From Hyphomonas sp. L-53-1-40 (GTDB lineage Bacteria > Pseudomonadota > Alphaproteobacteria > Caulobacterales > Hyphomonadaceae), in the NCBI RefSeq assembly GCF_000682775.1, contig NZ_AWFI01000001.1, positions 682,001-746,000 of the forward strand: a stretch of 64,000 nt of DNA. Reading direction: 5' to 3'. This document shows positions 41,887 through 51,878 of the stretch, piece by piece. Every line of letters starts with the position of its first letter. The stretch's first letter is position 1. Position numbers and translations under genes: made by a program. The notes under the pieces are model-generated. The model searched no databases. It was not told where the DNA came from and saw nothing but the letters and a program-made list of their open reading frames with translations.

Positions 41887-44749
41887 ATGAAACTCGGGAA
41901 GACCTTGAAGCTCGCGACCATGGCGAGTGTTGCCGTGCTGACACTCGCTGCGTGTTCGGACACGACGATTTCCTCACCAGGAGCATCCGAAACGCCGGTG
42001 AGCCCACCGTCGCCTCCGCCACCGCCGCCGGCCGCAGCGACTATCGATCTGGTCCCGACAGCCGGCTGTCCTACGGGTACGGCTGAAGCCACATTTGCTG
42101 CTGTGGCTGGTGTGTGTGCTCGGATCCGACGCAACAGGCGGCACGACGATCACGGCCGACCTCGAAATTCCAGCCAACACCACGATCGCCATTCAGGGCC
42201 CCGTCTTCATCGGTGAAGACAACAAGGATAACGCTGGGACGCCCGTCACGCTGACGATCAATGAAGGCGTTCGCTTCTTCGGCGCGTCCTCAGGCGGCAC
42301 AGTGACGGCCACCGACGATTATCTCGTTGTGACGCGCGGTTCGGCAATCGCTGCAACGGGAACCGAAGCTGCTCCGATCCGCTTCACGGCGCGCGCAGCG
42401 ATTAATGATGAAGAGACCGGCTCCAACCTGATCGAAGCCGGTACGAACGCTCAATGGGGCGGCCTGATCATCAACGGTTTCGCACCGATCAATGCATGTA
42501 GCGAAACCACCGCAACTGGCGGCACCGCTGACTGTGAGAAAAGCGGCGAGGGGTCGTCTGGTCTGTTTGGCGGTGCAACCGCTGACGATGATTCCGGTAA
42601 CCTGAACTATGTAATCGTCGAGTATGCGGGCGCCCGCCTGACCAATACGGACGAGTTGAACGGCATCGCCTTCCAGGGTGTTGGGTCCGGCACGGACGTT
42701 GACTATGTTCAGGTCCACAACAATCTCGATGACGGCATCGAATGGTTTGGCGGAACCGTGAACGCGAAGCACGTTGTCATCACCGGCGCTGGCGATGACT
42801 CGCTGGACTGGACCGATGGTTGGCAGGGCAAGCTGCAGTTCGCAGCTGTCCGCTCGACAGTTCCTAGCTCTGACGATCCGCGCGGCATCGAAGCTGACAA
42901 CCGTGACGGCGAGAATGACAAGACGCCATTTTCCAGCCCGAGTGTTTCCAACTTCACGCTCGTCGGCACAGATGGCAATCAGCAGGGCATCCTGCTGCGC
43001 CGTGGTACACAGGGCAACATCGTGAACGGCATTGTGACCGGCTACGCAACCGGCATCGACGTCGATAACCCTCAGACCTTTACCGGCTTCTCGGATGGCG
43101 ATCTGGTGATCGAATCCCTGCTCCTCGACACGGCTGAGAATTTCGCTACGGACTCCGACGGTGTTCCGACTTTCGCGGCGTCTGCGAACATCCGGACGGG
43201 CAACAACTCGCTGGTGGAGAATTTCTTCCCTGGCCAGCAGGAGCTGAACGTTCCTGTGTCCACGGTTCTGGCAGCTGACGCCTTCTTCGATACCACCACC
43301 TATATCGGTGCATTCGGACCAACCGAAACCAGTGCAAACAGCTGGGCTAACTTTGCCCTCGCTGGCACGCTGTTCGACGAAGAAGAAGCCGAGTGCCCAA
43401 CCGGCACGACTGAAAATGGCGAACTGGACGGCAAGAAGCTGTGCCAGATTGATGGCTCCAGCTCCGTCACGTCAGATCTGCGTCTCTCCAATGGGGACGA
43501 ACTGATCTATGAACTGGTCGGTCCGGTCTTTATAGGGGTTGACCGTGGTCCCGATCCGGCTGCACCGCTCGCAGGCTCTGTTGCCGCATCGCTTACGATT
43601 GATGCGGGTGTGACGGTCGTCGGTGAAGGCAATGACGACTACCTCGTCATCGCTCGGGGGTCTCGCCTCCTGTCAAACGGCACCGAAGCTCAGCCAGTCG
43701 TCTTCACCGCCAAGACAGTTGTGGATGGTACAATCGCGGCCCTCGACCAAGACACCAAGGGTGTCTGGGGTGGAGTTATCATCAACGGTCGCGCTCCGAT
43801 CAATGCCTGTAACGAGACCACTGCGACGGGCGGCACGGTTGATTGTGAAAAGTCAGGCGAAGGTTCCTCCGGCCTGTTCGGTGGTGCAACTGCCGACGAT
43901 GACTCCGGTCAGATCTTCTACACGCGCGTTCAGTATGCTGGTACACGCCTGACCAATACGGACGAACTGAACGGCATTGCCTTCCAGGGTGTCGGTTCGG
44001 GCACCGAAGTTGATTATGTCCAAGTCTACAACAACCTCGACGACTGCTTCGAATGGTTCGGTGGTGCGGTAAACGCCAAACACCTGGTCGCAACGGGTTG
44101 CGGTGACGACAGCATCGATTGGACAGATGGTTGGACCGGTTCGCTGCAGTACGGCATCGTCTACGCCGGTGCGACAAGTGCAACGGGCGGCCTTTCGGGT
44201 GACCCACGCGGCATCGAGGGTGACAACCGTAATGGTGAGAACGACAAGACGCCGGTCTCCAGCCCGGATCTGTCCAACATCACGATCATTGCCAGTGGCG
44301 ACGCTGCTGCAGACACGGGCGCCGTGCTCCGTCGCGGTACGCAGGGTACGCTTGTGAACGCCATCATCCTTGGCTGGCCAGATGCCGGTCTGGATGTCGA
44401 TGATCCACAGACGCAGACCAACGTTACGAATGACGACCTGCTGATCCGTTCGCTCTTCCTCTCCGACAATGGTGAAGACATCGAGAGCGGTGACACGGAC
44501 GACGTGACCTTCGTCACAGCTGACAATGTTGTGACCGGTCAGACGGTGACCATGTCCGGCTTTGCCTTCCGGTCGGGCCGTCCTGGCCTTGTCCCGGGCG
44601 CCAATGAGAACGCTGTTCCCGTCTATGACGTGACCGGCATCGGCAACCTCGAAGCCACAACATATATCGGCGCTGTCGAAGATGCTGATGACAAGTGGTT
44701 CCTCGGCTGGACGATCGATCAGGAAGGTAACCTGACATCGACCAACTAA
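41887..44749 (+). CDS. Large ElpS-like surface lipoprotein, duplicated; apparent frameshift
   Basis: Predicted lipoprotein of about 954 aa if the frame is restored. The signal peptide with lipobox LTLAAC (Cys 23) and a proline-rich linker are read from 41887. The main body is read from about 42119 in the next frame. A (GT)4 tract at 42110-42118 is where the frames meet; adding one GT or removing one base restores a continuous protein. The body has two similar halves with beta-strand-rich, helix-poor sequence. It is followed by a TonB-dependent receptor and the gsp operon, the arrangement I recall for Caulobacter elpS, a secreted lipoprotein. Confidence 0.75.
42060..44730 (+). repeat. Two tandem protein repeats within the ElpS-like gene
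   Basis: The two halves (about 42060-43330 and 43390-44730) align along their length. Each begins with CPTGT and later GPVFIG, then PINAC.ETTATGGT, DCEKSGEGSSGLFGGATA, TNTDELNGIAFQGVGSGT, NNLDD..EWFGG, DPRGIE.DNR.GENDKTP and RRGTQG. Parts are near-identical, indicating a recent duplication or strong constraint. Confidence 0.85.
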
Positions 44750-44768
44750 GCCGGCCTTGAACAGATTG

Positions 44769-44795
44769 GATGGGGCGGCAGACTCTGCTGCCCCA
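44769..44795 (+). terminator. Hairpin between ElpS-like gene and receptor
   Basis: TGGGGCGGCAG-ACT-CTGCTGCCCCA is an 11-bp stem (one G-T) without a T-run. It may stabilise the upstream message or limit read-through into the receptor gene. Confidence 0.5.
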
Positions 44796-44863
44796 TTCCG
44801 TCGTTCAGACCAGAGACATTTCGGCGGGGCTGAGTCCCGTCAGCCCATTACAGGAAACCTCAA

Positions 44864-47473
44864 ATGAAACGCCTCCTGTCTGCCCGTTCCTTGCTGTTGA
44901 CCGGAGCCTGCCTTGCCTGGCTGTCACCGGCATTCGCTCAAGAAGACTCCTCGCCATCCGACTCCACTCCTGCTGTCGAGCAGGAGGAGGAAGCCCGTCA
45001 GGAAACTGTCGTCGTGCGTGGCTTGTTCATTCCGGACGAAAAACGCTCCACTTCCGAAGTCGCCGCTCTCATTGATGAAGGCGATTTCTCGCTGCAGGGA
45101 GACGGCGATGCTGCCGCTGCCCTCGCGCGTGTTGCCGGTATCGCCACGGCTGAAGACGAGTTCATTTACGTCCGTGGTCTCAATGAGCGCTACTCGACCG
45201 CGCTTCTCAACGGATCACCGTTGCCTAGCCCTGCGCCATTGCGCCGGGTCGTGCCGCTGAACCTGTTTCCGACATCCGCTCTGAAGAGCGTTCTGGTCCA
45301 GAAGACCTATTCACCAAACCTTCCGGGCGAATTTGGGGGCGGTCTTGTCGATTTGCGCACCAAGACCGTGCCGGATGAAGCCTTCTTCACTGTCGGCGCA
45401 AAAGTTGCCCGCGATACGTCGACGACGCTGCGCAATGGCCTGATGTATGACGGGACAGATACCGACATTCTGGGCTTCGATGACGGTGCTCGCGACCTGC
45501 CTTCCCTGGCAGATGGTCTCACAACTGAGTTCGGCCGTCAGTTGACTGACAATTCATCCCTCCTGGTCATGCAGGAAGGGGAGGTTGCTCCGAACTTCAG
45601 CATCGATATGTCGGGAGGCAACAATTTCGACCTCACGTCTGATATCTCGATGGGCGTGATCGCCGCTGTCGGATATGGCAATTCCTGGCAGACGAAGCGG
45701 GGAACGCGGGGGTATGGCGACCTTGAGGGTGACGGTCTCCGGTCAGCTTTCCAGCAGGATCGTTTGAGCACACAGAATACGATTGATACGAACGCCTTGG
45801 CGACAATTGGTTTCGAGGCATTCTCCGACCATGAGATCAAGTTCACCGGGCTTGTGACCCGCTCCTCTGAAAAGGAAGCGCGGATCATTACCGGCGAGAA
45901 CAATGAAGACGTCGACCAGCGCCTCGATGCTTTGGAATGGGTCGAGCAACAGCTCTGGTCCACGCAGGTCCAGGGCGAGCATTTCCTGCCTCAAGTCATG
46001 GATATGAAGGTGGAATGGCGCGCGTCATATTCCGAAGCGCTTCGGGATGCGCCCTACCAATTGTCGAACATCTACAACATCAATGATGCTGGCGTGCCGA
46101 TCCTCTCTACCAGCCCTGCTGCGAACCGGATGCAGTTCAGCAAGGTTGAGGATGATACCACGGATTTCGGGATCGACGGCACATTGCCGATGACGCGGGA
46201 CGGGGATTGTACGTTCCTTTGTGAGGCTGACCTGAAATTTGGCTACAGCTATGTTGAGAATGATCGCGCAGCCACCTCGCTGCTTTACGATATCAACGGT
46301 GTCGGCGGCACGGACCGCACCCAGCGTCTCGATTACATCTATGACTATATCTTCCGGTCGGGTGTTGGCTCGATTACGGAAGTAGCTGGTGAGCAATTCC
46401 CGCAATTCTATGTGGCAACGCTGGAAATTGATGCCGCCTATGCCGGGATCGATGCTCAGATCACGCCTTATATCCGCGCTGCGCTGGGCGTGCGTTTTGA
46501 AGACGCGATCGAGGCCATTGATACGCAGAACATCAGTGGCGATCTAACCGGCAACACGGTGGAAGGGGTCATCGACCAGTCTGACTGGTTGCCGGCTTTG
46601 ACCATCACCTGGAACCCGATCGAGGATTTGCAGGTTCGTGGGGGATATTCCGAAACACTGACGCGTCCTCAGTTCCGCGAACTGGCCCCGGCTGTGTTCG
46701 TCAATACGGAAACCGATGCCACCTTCTTCGGTAACCCGTATCTCGTGAACGCGTCGATCAAGAACTATGACCTGCGCGGCGAATACTATTTCGCCCGTGA
46801 TCAGTTCGTGACGCTCGGCCTGTTCTACAAGGATCTGGAAAACCCGATCGAGGAGATTCTGGCCGGTACAGAGACAATTCAGACGACGTTTATCAACGTA
46901 CCCTCTGCCAAGCTGTACGGATTTGAAGTCGAATACGAACAGCTCCTGCCATTCGACCAGTGGACCGGCTTGGGCTTCTTTGATGGTCGCGAAGTTCAGG
47001 TGAAAACCAACTACACCTGGTCAGATTCCGAGATCGGCGCAGATGGTGAAGTGGCCTTCAATATCGGTACGAATCTGAACCCGGTGCGCGGCACCACGAC
47101 GGCTGCCGGGCGTCTCGAAGACGGGCGCCGGATGCAGGGCCAGTCCGAACACCTCTTCAACGTCCAGCTGGGCCTTCTCAATGAAGAGGCGCAGTCCGAA
47201 TACAACCTGCTGTTCAATTATGTCAGCGAGCGTATCCGGTCGGGTGAGAACGGCAACCTGCCCGCAATTCTGGAGCAGCCGCCAATGACGGTGGACTTTG
47301 TCTGGAACAAGCGCTTCCAGTCTGGCAGCGGCCAGTATGAATTCTCCCTCAATATCGAAAACATCCTTCAGGAAGATTATGAAGCTTTTCAGGAGCGCGG
47401 GGCTGACCGCGTGGATGTCGATACGTACGAGCAGGGAACCATTTTCAGTATTGGCCTGAAACGTATGTTCTAG
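44864..47473 (+). CDS. TonB-dependent receptor paired with ElpS-like lipoprotein
   Basis: Outer-membrane receptor of 869 aa. A signal peptide (about 1-26, ending FAQ) is followed by a plug domain with ARVAGIATAEDEFIYVRG, RYSTALLNGSPLPSP and SPNLPGEFGGGLVDLRT, then a large barrel ending LKRMF. Plug features match the receptor class that lies next to big secreted lipoproteins, so the pair may work like SusC/SusD. The gap upstream is 114 nt with a hairpin; the gap to gspC is 99 nt with another. Substrate unknown. Confidence 0.9.
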   Translation: MKRLLSARSLLLTGACLAWLSPAFAQEDSSPSDSTPAVEQEEEARQETVVVRGLFIPDEKRSTSEVAALIDEGDFSLQGDGDAAAALARVAGIATAEDEFIYVRGLNERYSTALLNGSPLPSPAPLRRVVPLNLFPTSALKSVLVQKTYSPNLPGEFGGGLVDLRTKTVPDEAFFTVGAKVARDTSTTLRNGLMYDGTDTDILGFDDGARDLPSLADGLTTEFGRQLTDNSSLLVMQEGEVAPNFSIDMSGGNNFDLTSDISMGVIAAVGYGNSWQTKRGTRGYGDLEGDGLRSAFQQDRLSTQNTIDTNALATIGFEAFSDHEIKFTGLVTRSSEKEARIITGENNEDVDQRLDALEWVEQQLWSTQVQGEHFLPQVMDMKVEWRASYSEALRDAPYQLSNIYNINDAGVPILSTSPAANRMQFSKVEDDTTDFGIDGTLPMTRDGDCTFLCEADLKFGYSYVENDRAATSLLYDINGVGGTDRTQRLDYIYDYIFRSGVGSITEVAGEQFPQFYVATLEIDAAYAGIDAQITPYIRAALGVRFEDAIEAIDTQNISGDLTGNTVEGVIDQSDWLPALTITWNPIEDLQVRGGYSETLTRPQFRELAPAVFVNTETDATFFGNPYLVNASIKNYDLRGEYYFARDQFVTLGLFYKDLENPIEEILAGTETIQTTFINVPSAKLYGFEVEYEQLLPFDQWTGLGFFDGREVQVKTNYTWSDSEIGADGEVAFNIGTNLNPVRGTTTAAGRLEDGRRMQGQSEHLFNVQLGLLNEEAQSEYNLLFNYVSERIRSGENGNLPAILEQPPMTVDFVWNKRFQSGSGQYEFSLNIENILQEDYEAFQERGADRVDVDTYEQGTIFSIGLKRMF

Positions 47474-47503
47474 CTTCGGCTCTGATATTGCATATCATCA
47501 ATT

Positions 47504-47536
47504 ACAGGTCCGCGGCCATTGTCGTCGCGGACCTGT
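47504..47536 (+). terminator. Hairpin between receptor and gspC
   Basis: A perfect 11-bp stem ACAGGTCCGCG / CGCGGACCTGT with an 11-nt loop and no T-run. Terminator or processing site; gspC starts 36 nt later. Confidence 0.55.
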
Positions 47537-47572
47537 TAGCTTAGGGGAAACCCTCTTTCGAGGGGCTTGATA

Positions 47573-48436
47573 TTGACGGAACGGCTTGAATCTATTGCAG
47601 TTTTCGCTCGGCGTAGCGTCGGGCCTGCCTTGCGCGTGATTGAGGTCGCCTTGGTCGTGGGCATTGGCTTGGCGACGGCAAAGCTCATTTGGCTGGCGGT
47701 AGAACCGGGCGGGGCAGTCTCTCCGGACATCCCGGTTCGCTCCGTCGTGCAGCCCCCGCAAGGTATCGCCACCAACATATCCGTGGATACGTCCCGGCTC
47801 CTCCACGAAAATCCGTTCGGCGCGGCTTCCGCCCTCGTGGCAGATATCCCGGACGCGCCGGAAACCAGTCTGAACCTCAAGCTGCGGGGCGTTCGGGCGT
47901 CTTCCGAAGAGCAGGGCGGCATCGCCCTCATCAGCACACCAGACAACCGGACTGCAGCCTATTCGCCCGGCGAAGCCATCCTTGAGGGGGTCACCCTTCA
48001 CCGGATTTATGGGGACCGCGTCACGCTCCGGAAGGGCGGCCAGACGGAGGCCCTGATGATGGAAGGCGGCGCCGGCCTGCTATCGGTCCTGACCACGCCG
48101 GGCCAGCCTGACCCCGAGAGCAACAATTCTGCCACGGGCTCCACCAGCGCCCGGATCGCCCGCGCCGACCTGATGTCCAGCATCACGATAGATCCGGTCC
48201 ATCACGGTCAGGAATTTGTCGGCTACCGTATCGGCTCCCGGGGTGACGCTGACGTGATGACCCGCGCGGGTCTTCAGCCCGGCGATGTGGTCGTGGGCCT
48301 GGATGGCGCAGACATCAATGACGTTCCTCCGGCAGAGCTTGCCCGGAAATTCTCCGATCCTAATCCCGTTCGTCTGAAGATCGACCGGGACGGAAAGACA
48401 ATTGACCATACCCTCGCGCCCGAGGAGGCCCGATAG
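47573..48436 (+). CDS. gspC: Type II secretion protein GspC
   Basis: Inner-membrane clamp protein of about 287 aa. A single transmembrane helix lies at about 22-42 (VALVVGIGLATAKLIWLAV). A homology region follows (NPFG... GVRASSEEQGGIALIS, GEAILEGVTL), which binds the secretin, and a PDZ domain ends the protein (YRIGSRGDADVMTRAGLQPGD and VVGLDGADINDV). The start is probably TTG 47573, 7 nt after AGGGG; TTG 47567 is too close to that site. First gene of the gsp operon. Confidence 0.88.
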   Translation: MTERLESIAVFARRSVGPALRVIEVALVVGIGLATAKLIWLAVEPGGAVSPDIPVRSVVQPPQGIATNISVDTSRLLHENPFGAASALVADIPDAPETSLNLKLRGVRASSEEQGGIALISTPDNRTAAYSPGEAILEGVTLHRIYGDRVTLRKGGQTEALMMEGGAGLLSVLTTPGQPDPESNNSATGSTSARIARADLMSSITIDPVHHGQEFVGYRIGSRGDADVMTRAGLQPGDVVVGLDGADINDVPPAELARKFSDPNPVRLKIDRDGKTIDHTLAPEEAR

Positions 48437-48438
48437 AC

Positions 48439-50391
48439 ATGAATTTGAAAACCCTCTTGTCCGCAACGGCAGTTCTCGCAGCATCTCCGTCGGCCTTTGC
48501 TCTGGCCAATGAGACGCCGGCGGATACGGCGCGGCACATCCTGAATTTCGAGGATGTCGAGCTGTCCGCCCTTATCGCGGACGTATCGACGGTGACGGGC
48601 TACACGTTTGTCGTGCATCCGGAAGCGCGCACCAAGCGGATCACGGTCTCCTCCACCACGCCGCTGACGCACGAGCAAGTGTTCGATGTGTTCCTGTCCT
48701 CCTTGCGCGTGCACGGATTTACGGCGATCCCGGCCGGCAAGGACACATATCGCATTGTCCCGGAACAAAGTGCTGTGGGTGAGGCGGGCATGGGGGCATA
48801 CGGATCAAACGCCTTCACCACCGAAATCTTCAGCCTCCAGCATCTGAACGCCCTCGAAGCAGCGAAGATGCTCAAGCCAGTGATTGACGAGCAGGGACAG
48901 GTGATTGCCAATGCCCAGTCGAACACGCTGGTCGTGGTAGATTATGCCTCCAACATTCCCCGCTTGCGCAGCATGGTCGACAAGATTGATGCCGACCCTT
49001 CGGTGACCGAAACCATCCAGCTGGCCAACACCTCCGCCACGGAAGTCGCAAACATCCTGACCTCTCTGAACACCAGTGCCGGCGAGGACGCCTACAAATC
49101 CAATTTCAGGGCCATAGCGTCCGAGGCGGGCAATGCGCTGATCCTGCGCGGTGATCCGGCCGCCGTTGAGCGCGCCAAGCTCGTGACGGCGGATCTGGAT
49201 GGCCGCGACCGGCTTCAGGACACGATCCGGGTCGTCCCGCTGAATAATGCGGATGCGGCCGATGTCGTGCCGATCCTGCAGCAGGTGGCCTTTGCCATCG
49301 ACAAGCGCCGCGGACTCGCGGATGCAAGTGAGGCCACCACGATTGCCCACCATGATTCCACCAACTCGTTGGTCATCAGCGCGGCGCCGGAAACCCTGCT
49401 AAGCCTCGAGCGCGTCATTGGCGATCTTGATCGGCGGCGCGCCCAGGTTCTGGTGGAGGCCATCATTGTCGAAATGGCGGACGACACGGCGCGGCAACTC
49501 GGCCTTCAATTCCTGTTGTCAGGAACTGGCAGTAGTTCAGTCCCGTTCGCCACGACAAACTTTTCGGCCTCGGCGCCAAACCTGCTCACGCTTGCGGGGG
49601 CAATCAGCAGTGACACGCCATTTTCAGGGGACGAGGACAGCGCAGTCAGCGACTCTCTGACAACGGCGGCGCTCAACTCGCTGCTTGGCTTGACCGGAAT
49701 CACGGTTGGTGTCGGCGGACAGGATGGCGATACACTGTTCGGCGCTGTACTGACGGCTGTGGAGGCGGACACGAATTCCCGCATTCTCTCAAAGCCCTTC
49801 AACATGACTCTGGACAATGGGACATCGTCTCTGCTGGTCGGGCAGAATGTGCCAATCACGACAGGTCAGGTGCTGGGGGACGATAACACAAATGCTTTCA
49901 CGACCGTGGATCGCAAGGATGTGGGGGTTGGGCTGACCGTTACGCCTCGAGTGTCGAATGATGGAACGATCCGTATGCAAATAACACAAACCGTGTCCAA
50001 TGTGGCCGGTGCGATTACAGCGGGCGTGACAGATATCGTGCTCAATACGCGAGAGATCAATACCAGCGTGATCGCCGACGATGGTGAGATCATTGTGCTT
50101 GGCGGCCTTATTGAGCAGACCGAAGCCTTTTCCAATGAGAAGGTGCCATTGCTGGGGGATATCCCTGTTGCGGGTCGTCTGTTCCGCACGGAAGGCAAGT
50201 CGCTTGGTCGGACGAATCTAATGGTTTTCATCCGTCCAACGATCGTTCGCGACCGTGCCGGAGCAAAAGCCGTTACATCACGATCCTACAATTACATCCG
50301 CGCCGAAGAACTCTGGGGCGGGGAGGGGAATGACACGTCCTCTATCGACAATTTCATGACAGAAGTGTTGGGAAGCCCGCCGCCGCAATGA
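48439..50391 (+). CDS. gspD: Type II secretion secretin GspD
   Basis: Outer-membrane secretin of 650 aa that forms the secretion pore. Signal peptide to about 23 (SAFA). N0 domain at about 30-100 (ILNFEDVELSALIADVS), then N1, N2 and N3 domains with the repeated NTLV/NALIL motifs, then the secretin domain with LLVGQNVPITTG (about 470) and VGVGLTVTPRVSNDG (about 495). A short S-domain tail has an EELWGG motif. No separate pilotin is known here. The stop overlaps the gspE start by 4 nt. Confidence 0.95.
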   Translation: MNLKTLLSATAVLAASPSAFALANETPADTARHILNFEDVELSALIADVSTVTGYTFVVHPEARTKRITVSSTTPLTHEQVFDVFLSSLRVHGFTAIPAGKDTYRIVPEQSAVGEAGMGAYGSNAFTTEIFSLQHLNALEAAKMLKPVIDEQGQVIANAQSNTLVVVDYASNIPRLRSMVDKIDADPSVTETIQLANTSATEVANILTSLNTSAGEDAYKSNFRAIASEAGNALILRGDPAAVERAKLVTADLDGRDRLQDTIRVVPLNNADAADVVPILQQVAFAIDKRRGLADASEATTIAHHDSTNSLVISAAPETLLSLERVIGDLDRRRAQVLVEAIIVEMADDTARQLGLQFLLSGTGSSSVPFATTNFSASAPNLLTLAGAISSDTPFSGDEDSAVSDSLTTAALNSLLGLTGITVGVGGQDGDTLFGAVLTAVEADTNSRILSKPFNMTLDNGTSSLLVGQNVPITTGQVLGDDNTNAFTTVDRKDVGVGLTVTPRVSNDGTIRMQITQTVSNVAGAITAGVTDIVLNTREINTSVIADDGEIIVLGGLIEQTEAFSNEKVPLLGDIPVAGRLFRTEGKSLGRTNLMVFIRPTIVRDRAGAKAVTSRSYNYIRAEELWGGEGNDTSSIDNFMTEVLGSPPPQ

Positions 50392-51878
50392 CGCCGACTG
50401 ATTTCGCCCCGACCCAATTCACATATGCCTTTGCCAAGGAGAAGGGACTGGTCGTCCTGCCCGGACGGGACCAGCTGACCGTAGCCGTCCGTCAGGGCGC
50501 AGATCCGCTGGCGCTGGTGGAGGCACGACGCGCGCTCGGCAGCGTGTTTGCTCTGGAGTCGCTGGACAAGGACTCCTATGATCGGTTGCTGGCCGAGGCC
50601 TTTGCGTCTGGCCCGATGGCGGATGATGACGTCGATGCCGCCGTGGAGAGCCGGGGCGGTCTGGAGAGCCTGATCGACGATATCCCGAAAGCTGCAGACT
50701 TGCTCGACGGGCAGGATGACGCGCCGGTGATCCGCCTGATCAACGGCCTGATCCACGAAGCCATCAAGCGCCGCGCGTCCGACATTCATATCGACCCGTT
50801 CGAAAACCATCTCTCGATCCGCTACAGGATCGATGGCGACCTCGTCGAAGTTCTGACTCCGCCGCGCAAACTGGCCGCGCCCATCTTGTCTCGGATAAAG
50901 GTCATGGCGCGGCTCGACATTGCCGAAAAGCGTCTCCCGCAGGATGGCCGGATTTCGCTGTCAGTGGGCGGACGGTCTATTGATGTGCGTGTGGCCACAC
51001 TCCCCACCCGGTATGGGGAGCGGGTTGTGCTGCGTCTGCTCGACACAAAGAACGCGCTGGTCGGCCTTCCGGAACTCGGCATGGATGCAGACACGCTGGA
51101 GCGTTTCTCCGATGCGCTGGCCCAGCCAAATGGCGTGATCCTTGTCACCGGGCCGGTCGGCTCCGGCAAGACAACGACGCTCTATGCGTCGCTCTCGCGC
51201 CTGAACAACGGTCGCGACAACATCATGACCCTGGAAGACCCTGTTGAGTATGGTCTGCCGGGCATCAGCCAGACCCAGATGGATCACAAGGTCGGCCTGA
51301 CCTTCGCGGCGACGCTCCGCTCCATTCTTCGCCAAGATCCGAATGTCGTCATGGTCGGCGAGATCCGGGATTCCGAAACGGCGGAAGTCGCGTTTGAATT
51401 CGCCTCCACGGGCCGTCTCGCTCTGTCCACACTCCACACGAACAGCGCTGCAGGGGCAATCACCCGCTTGCGCGACATGGGGGTCGAAGCCTACCTGCTC
51501 GCGTCCACGCTGCGCGCAGTGATGGCACAGCGCCTCGTCCGCCGCCTTTGCCCGAATTGCAAGACAGAGCGTCCGGCCACCGCGGTGGAACTCGACGCTC
51601 TCGGCTTTGGCGCAGGTGACACCGTCATGGTGGGCGAGCCGAATGGCTGCTTCTCGTGTGGCAATACCGGCTTTGATGGCCGGATCGGTATCTATGAGCT
51701 TCTGGTCGTGGACAGCAATATCCGCGACCTGCTCGGGTCCGAGGCCAGCGAGCACCGGATCGACGAAGCCGCGTTTTCGGGACATGACCGCCTGATCGAC
51801 AATGCGCGGCGCTATGTCGTCTCGCAGGAAACCAGCCCCGCTGAAGTGCTCCGCGTCAGCCGCAAGGGAGGTGGGTGA
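50388..51878 (+). CDS. gspE: Type II secretion ATPase GspE
   Basis: Cytoplasmic secretion ATPase of 496 aa. Walker A GPVGSGKTTTLYAS is near residue 256, the Asp box EDPVEYGLPGI near 283, Walker B VVMVGEIRDSETAE near 318 and the His box STLHTNSAAGAI near 344. A zinc-binding CPNC and CFSC pair (about 388 and 423) is present as in GspE. The N-terminal part is shortened relative to E. coli GspE. Its start overlaps gspD by 4 nt and its end overlaps gspF by 1 nt. Confidence 0.95.
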   Translation: MTPTDFAPTQFTYAFAKEKGLVVLPGRDQLTVAVRQGADPLALVEARRALGSVFALESLDKDSYDRLLAEAFASGPMADDDVDAAVESRGGLESLIDDIPKAADLLDGQDDAPVIRLINGLIHEAIKRRASDIHIDPFENHLSIRYRIDGDLVEVLTPPRKLAAPILSRIKVMARLDIAEKRLPQDGRISLSVGGRSIDVRVATLPTRYGERVVLRLLDTKNALVGLPELGMDADTLERFSDALAQPNGVILVTGPVGSGKTTTLYASLSRLNNGRDNIMTLEDPVEYGLPGISQTQMDHKVGLTFAATLRSILRQDPNVVMVGEIRDSETAEVAFEFASTGRLALSTLHTNSAAGAITRLRDMGVEAYLLASTLRAVMAQRLVRRLCPNCKTERPATAVELDALGFGAGDTVMVGEPNGCFSCGNTGFDGRIGIYELLVVDSNIRDLLGSEASEHRIDEAAFSGHDRLIDNARRYVVSQETSPAEVLRVSRKGGG

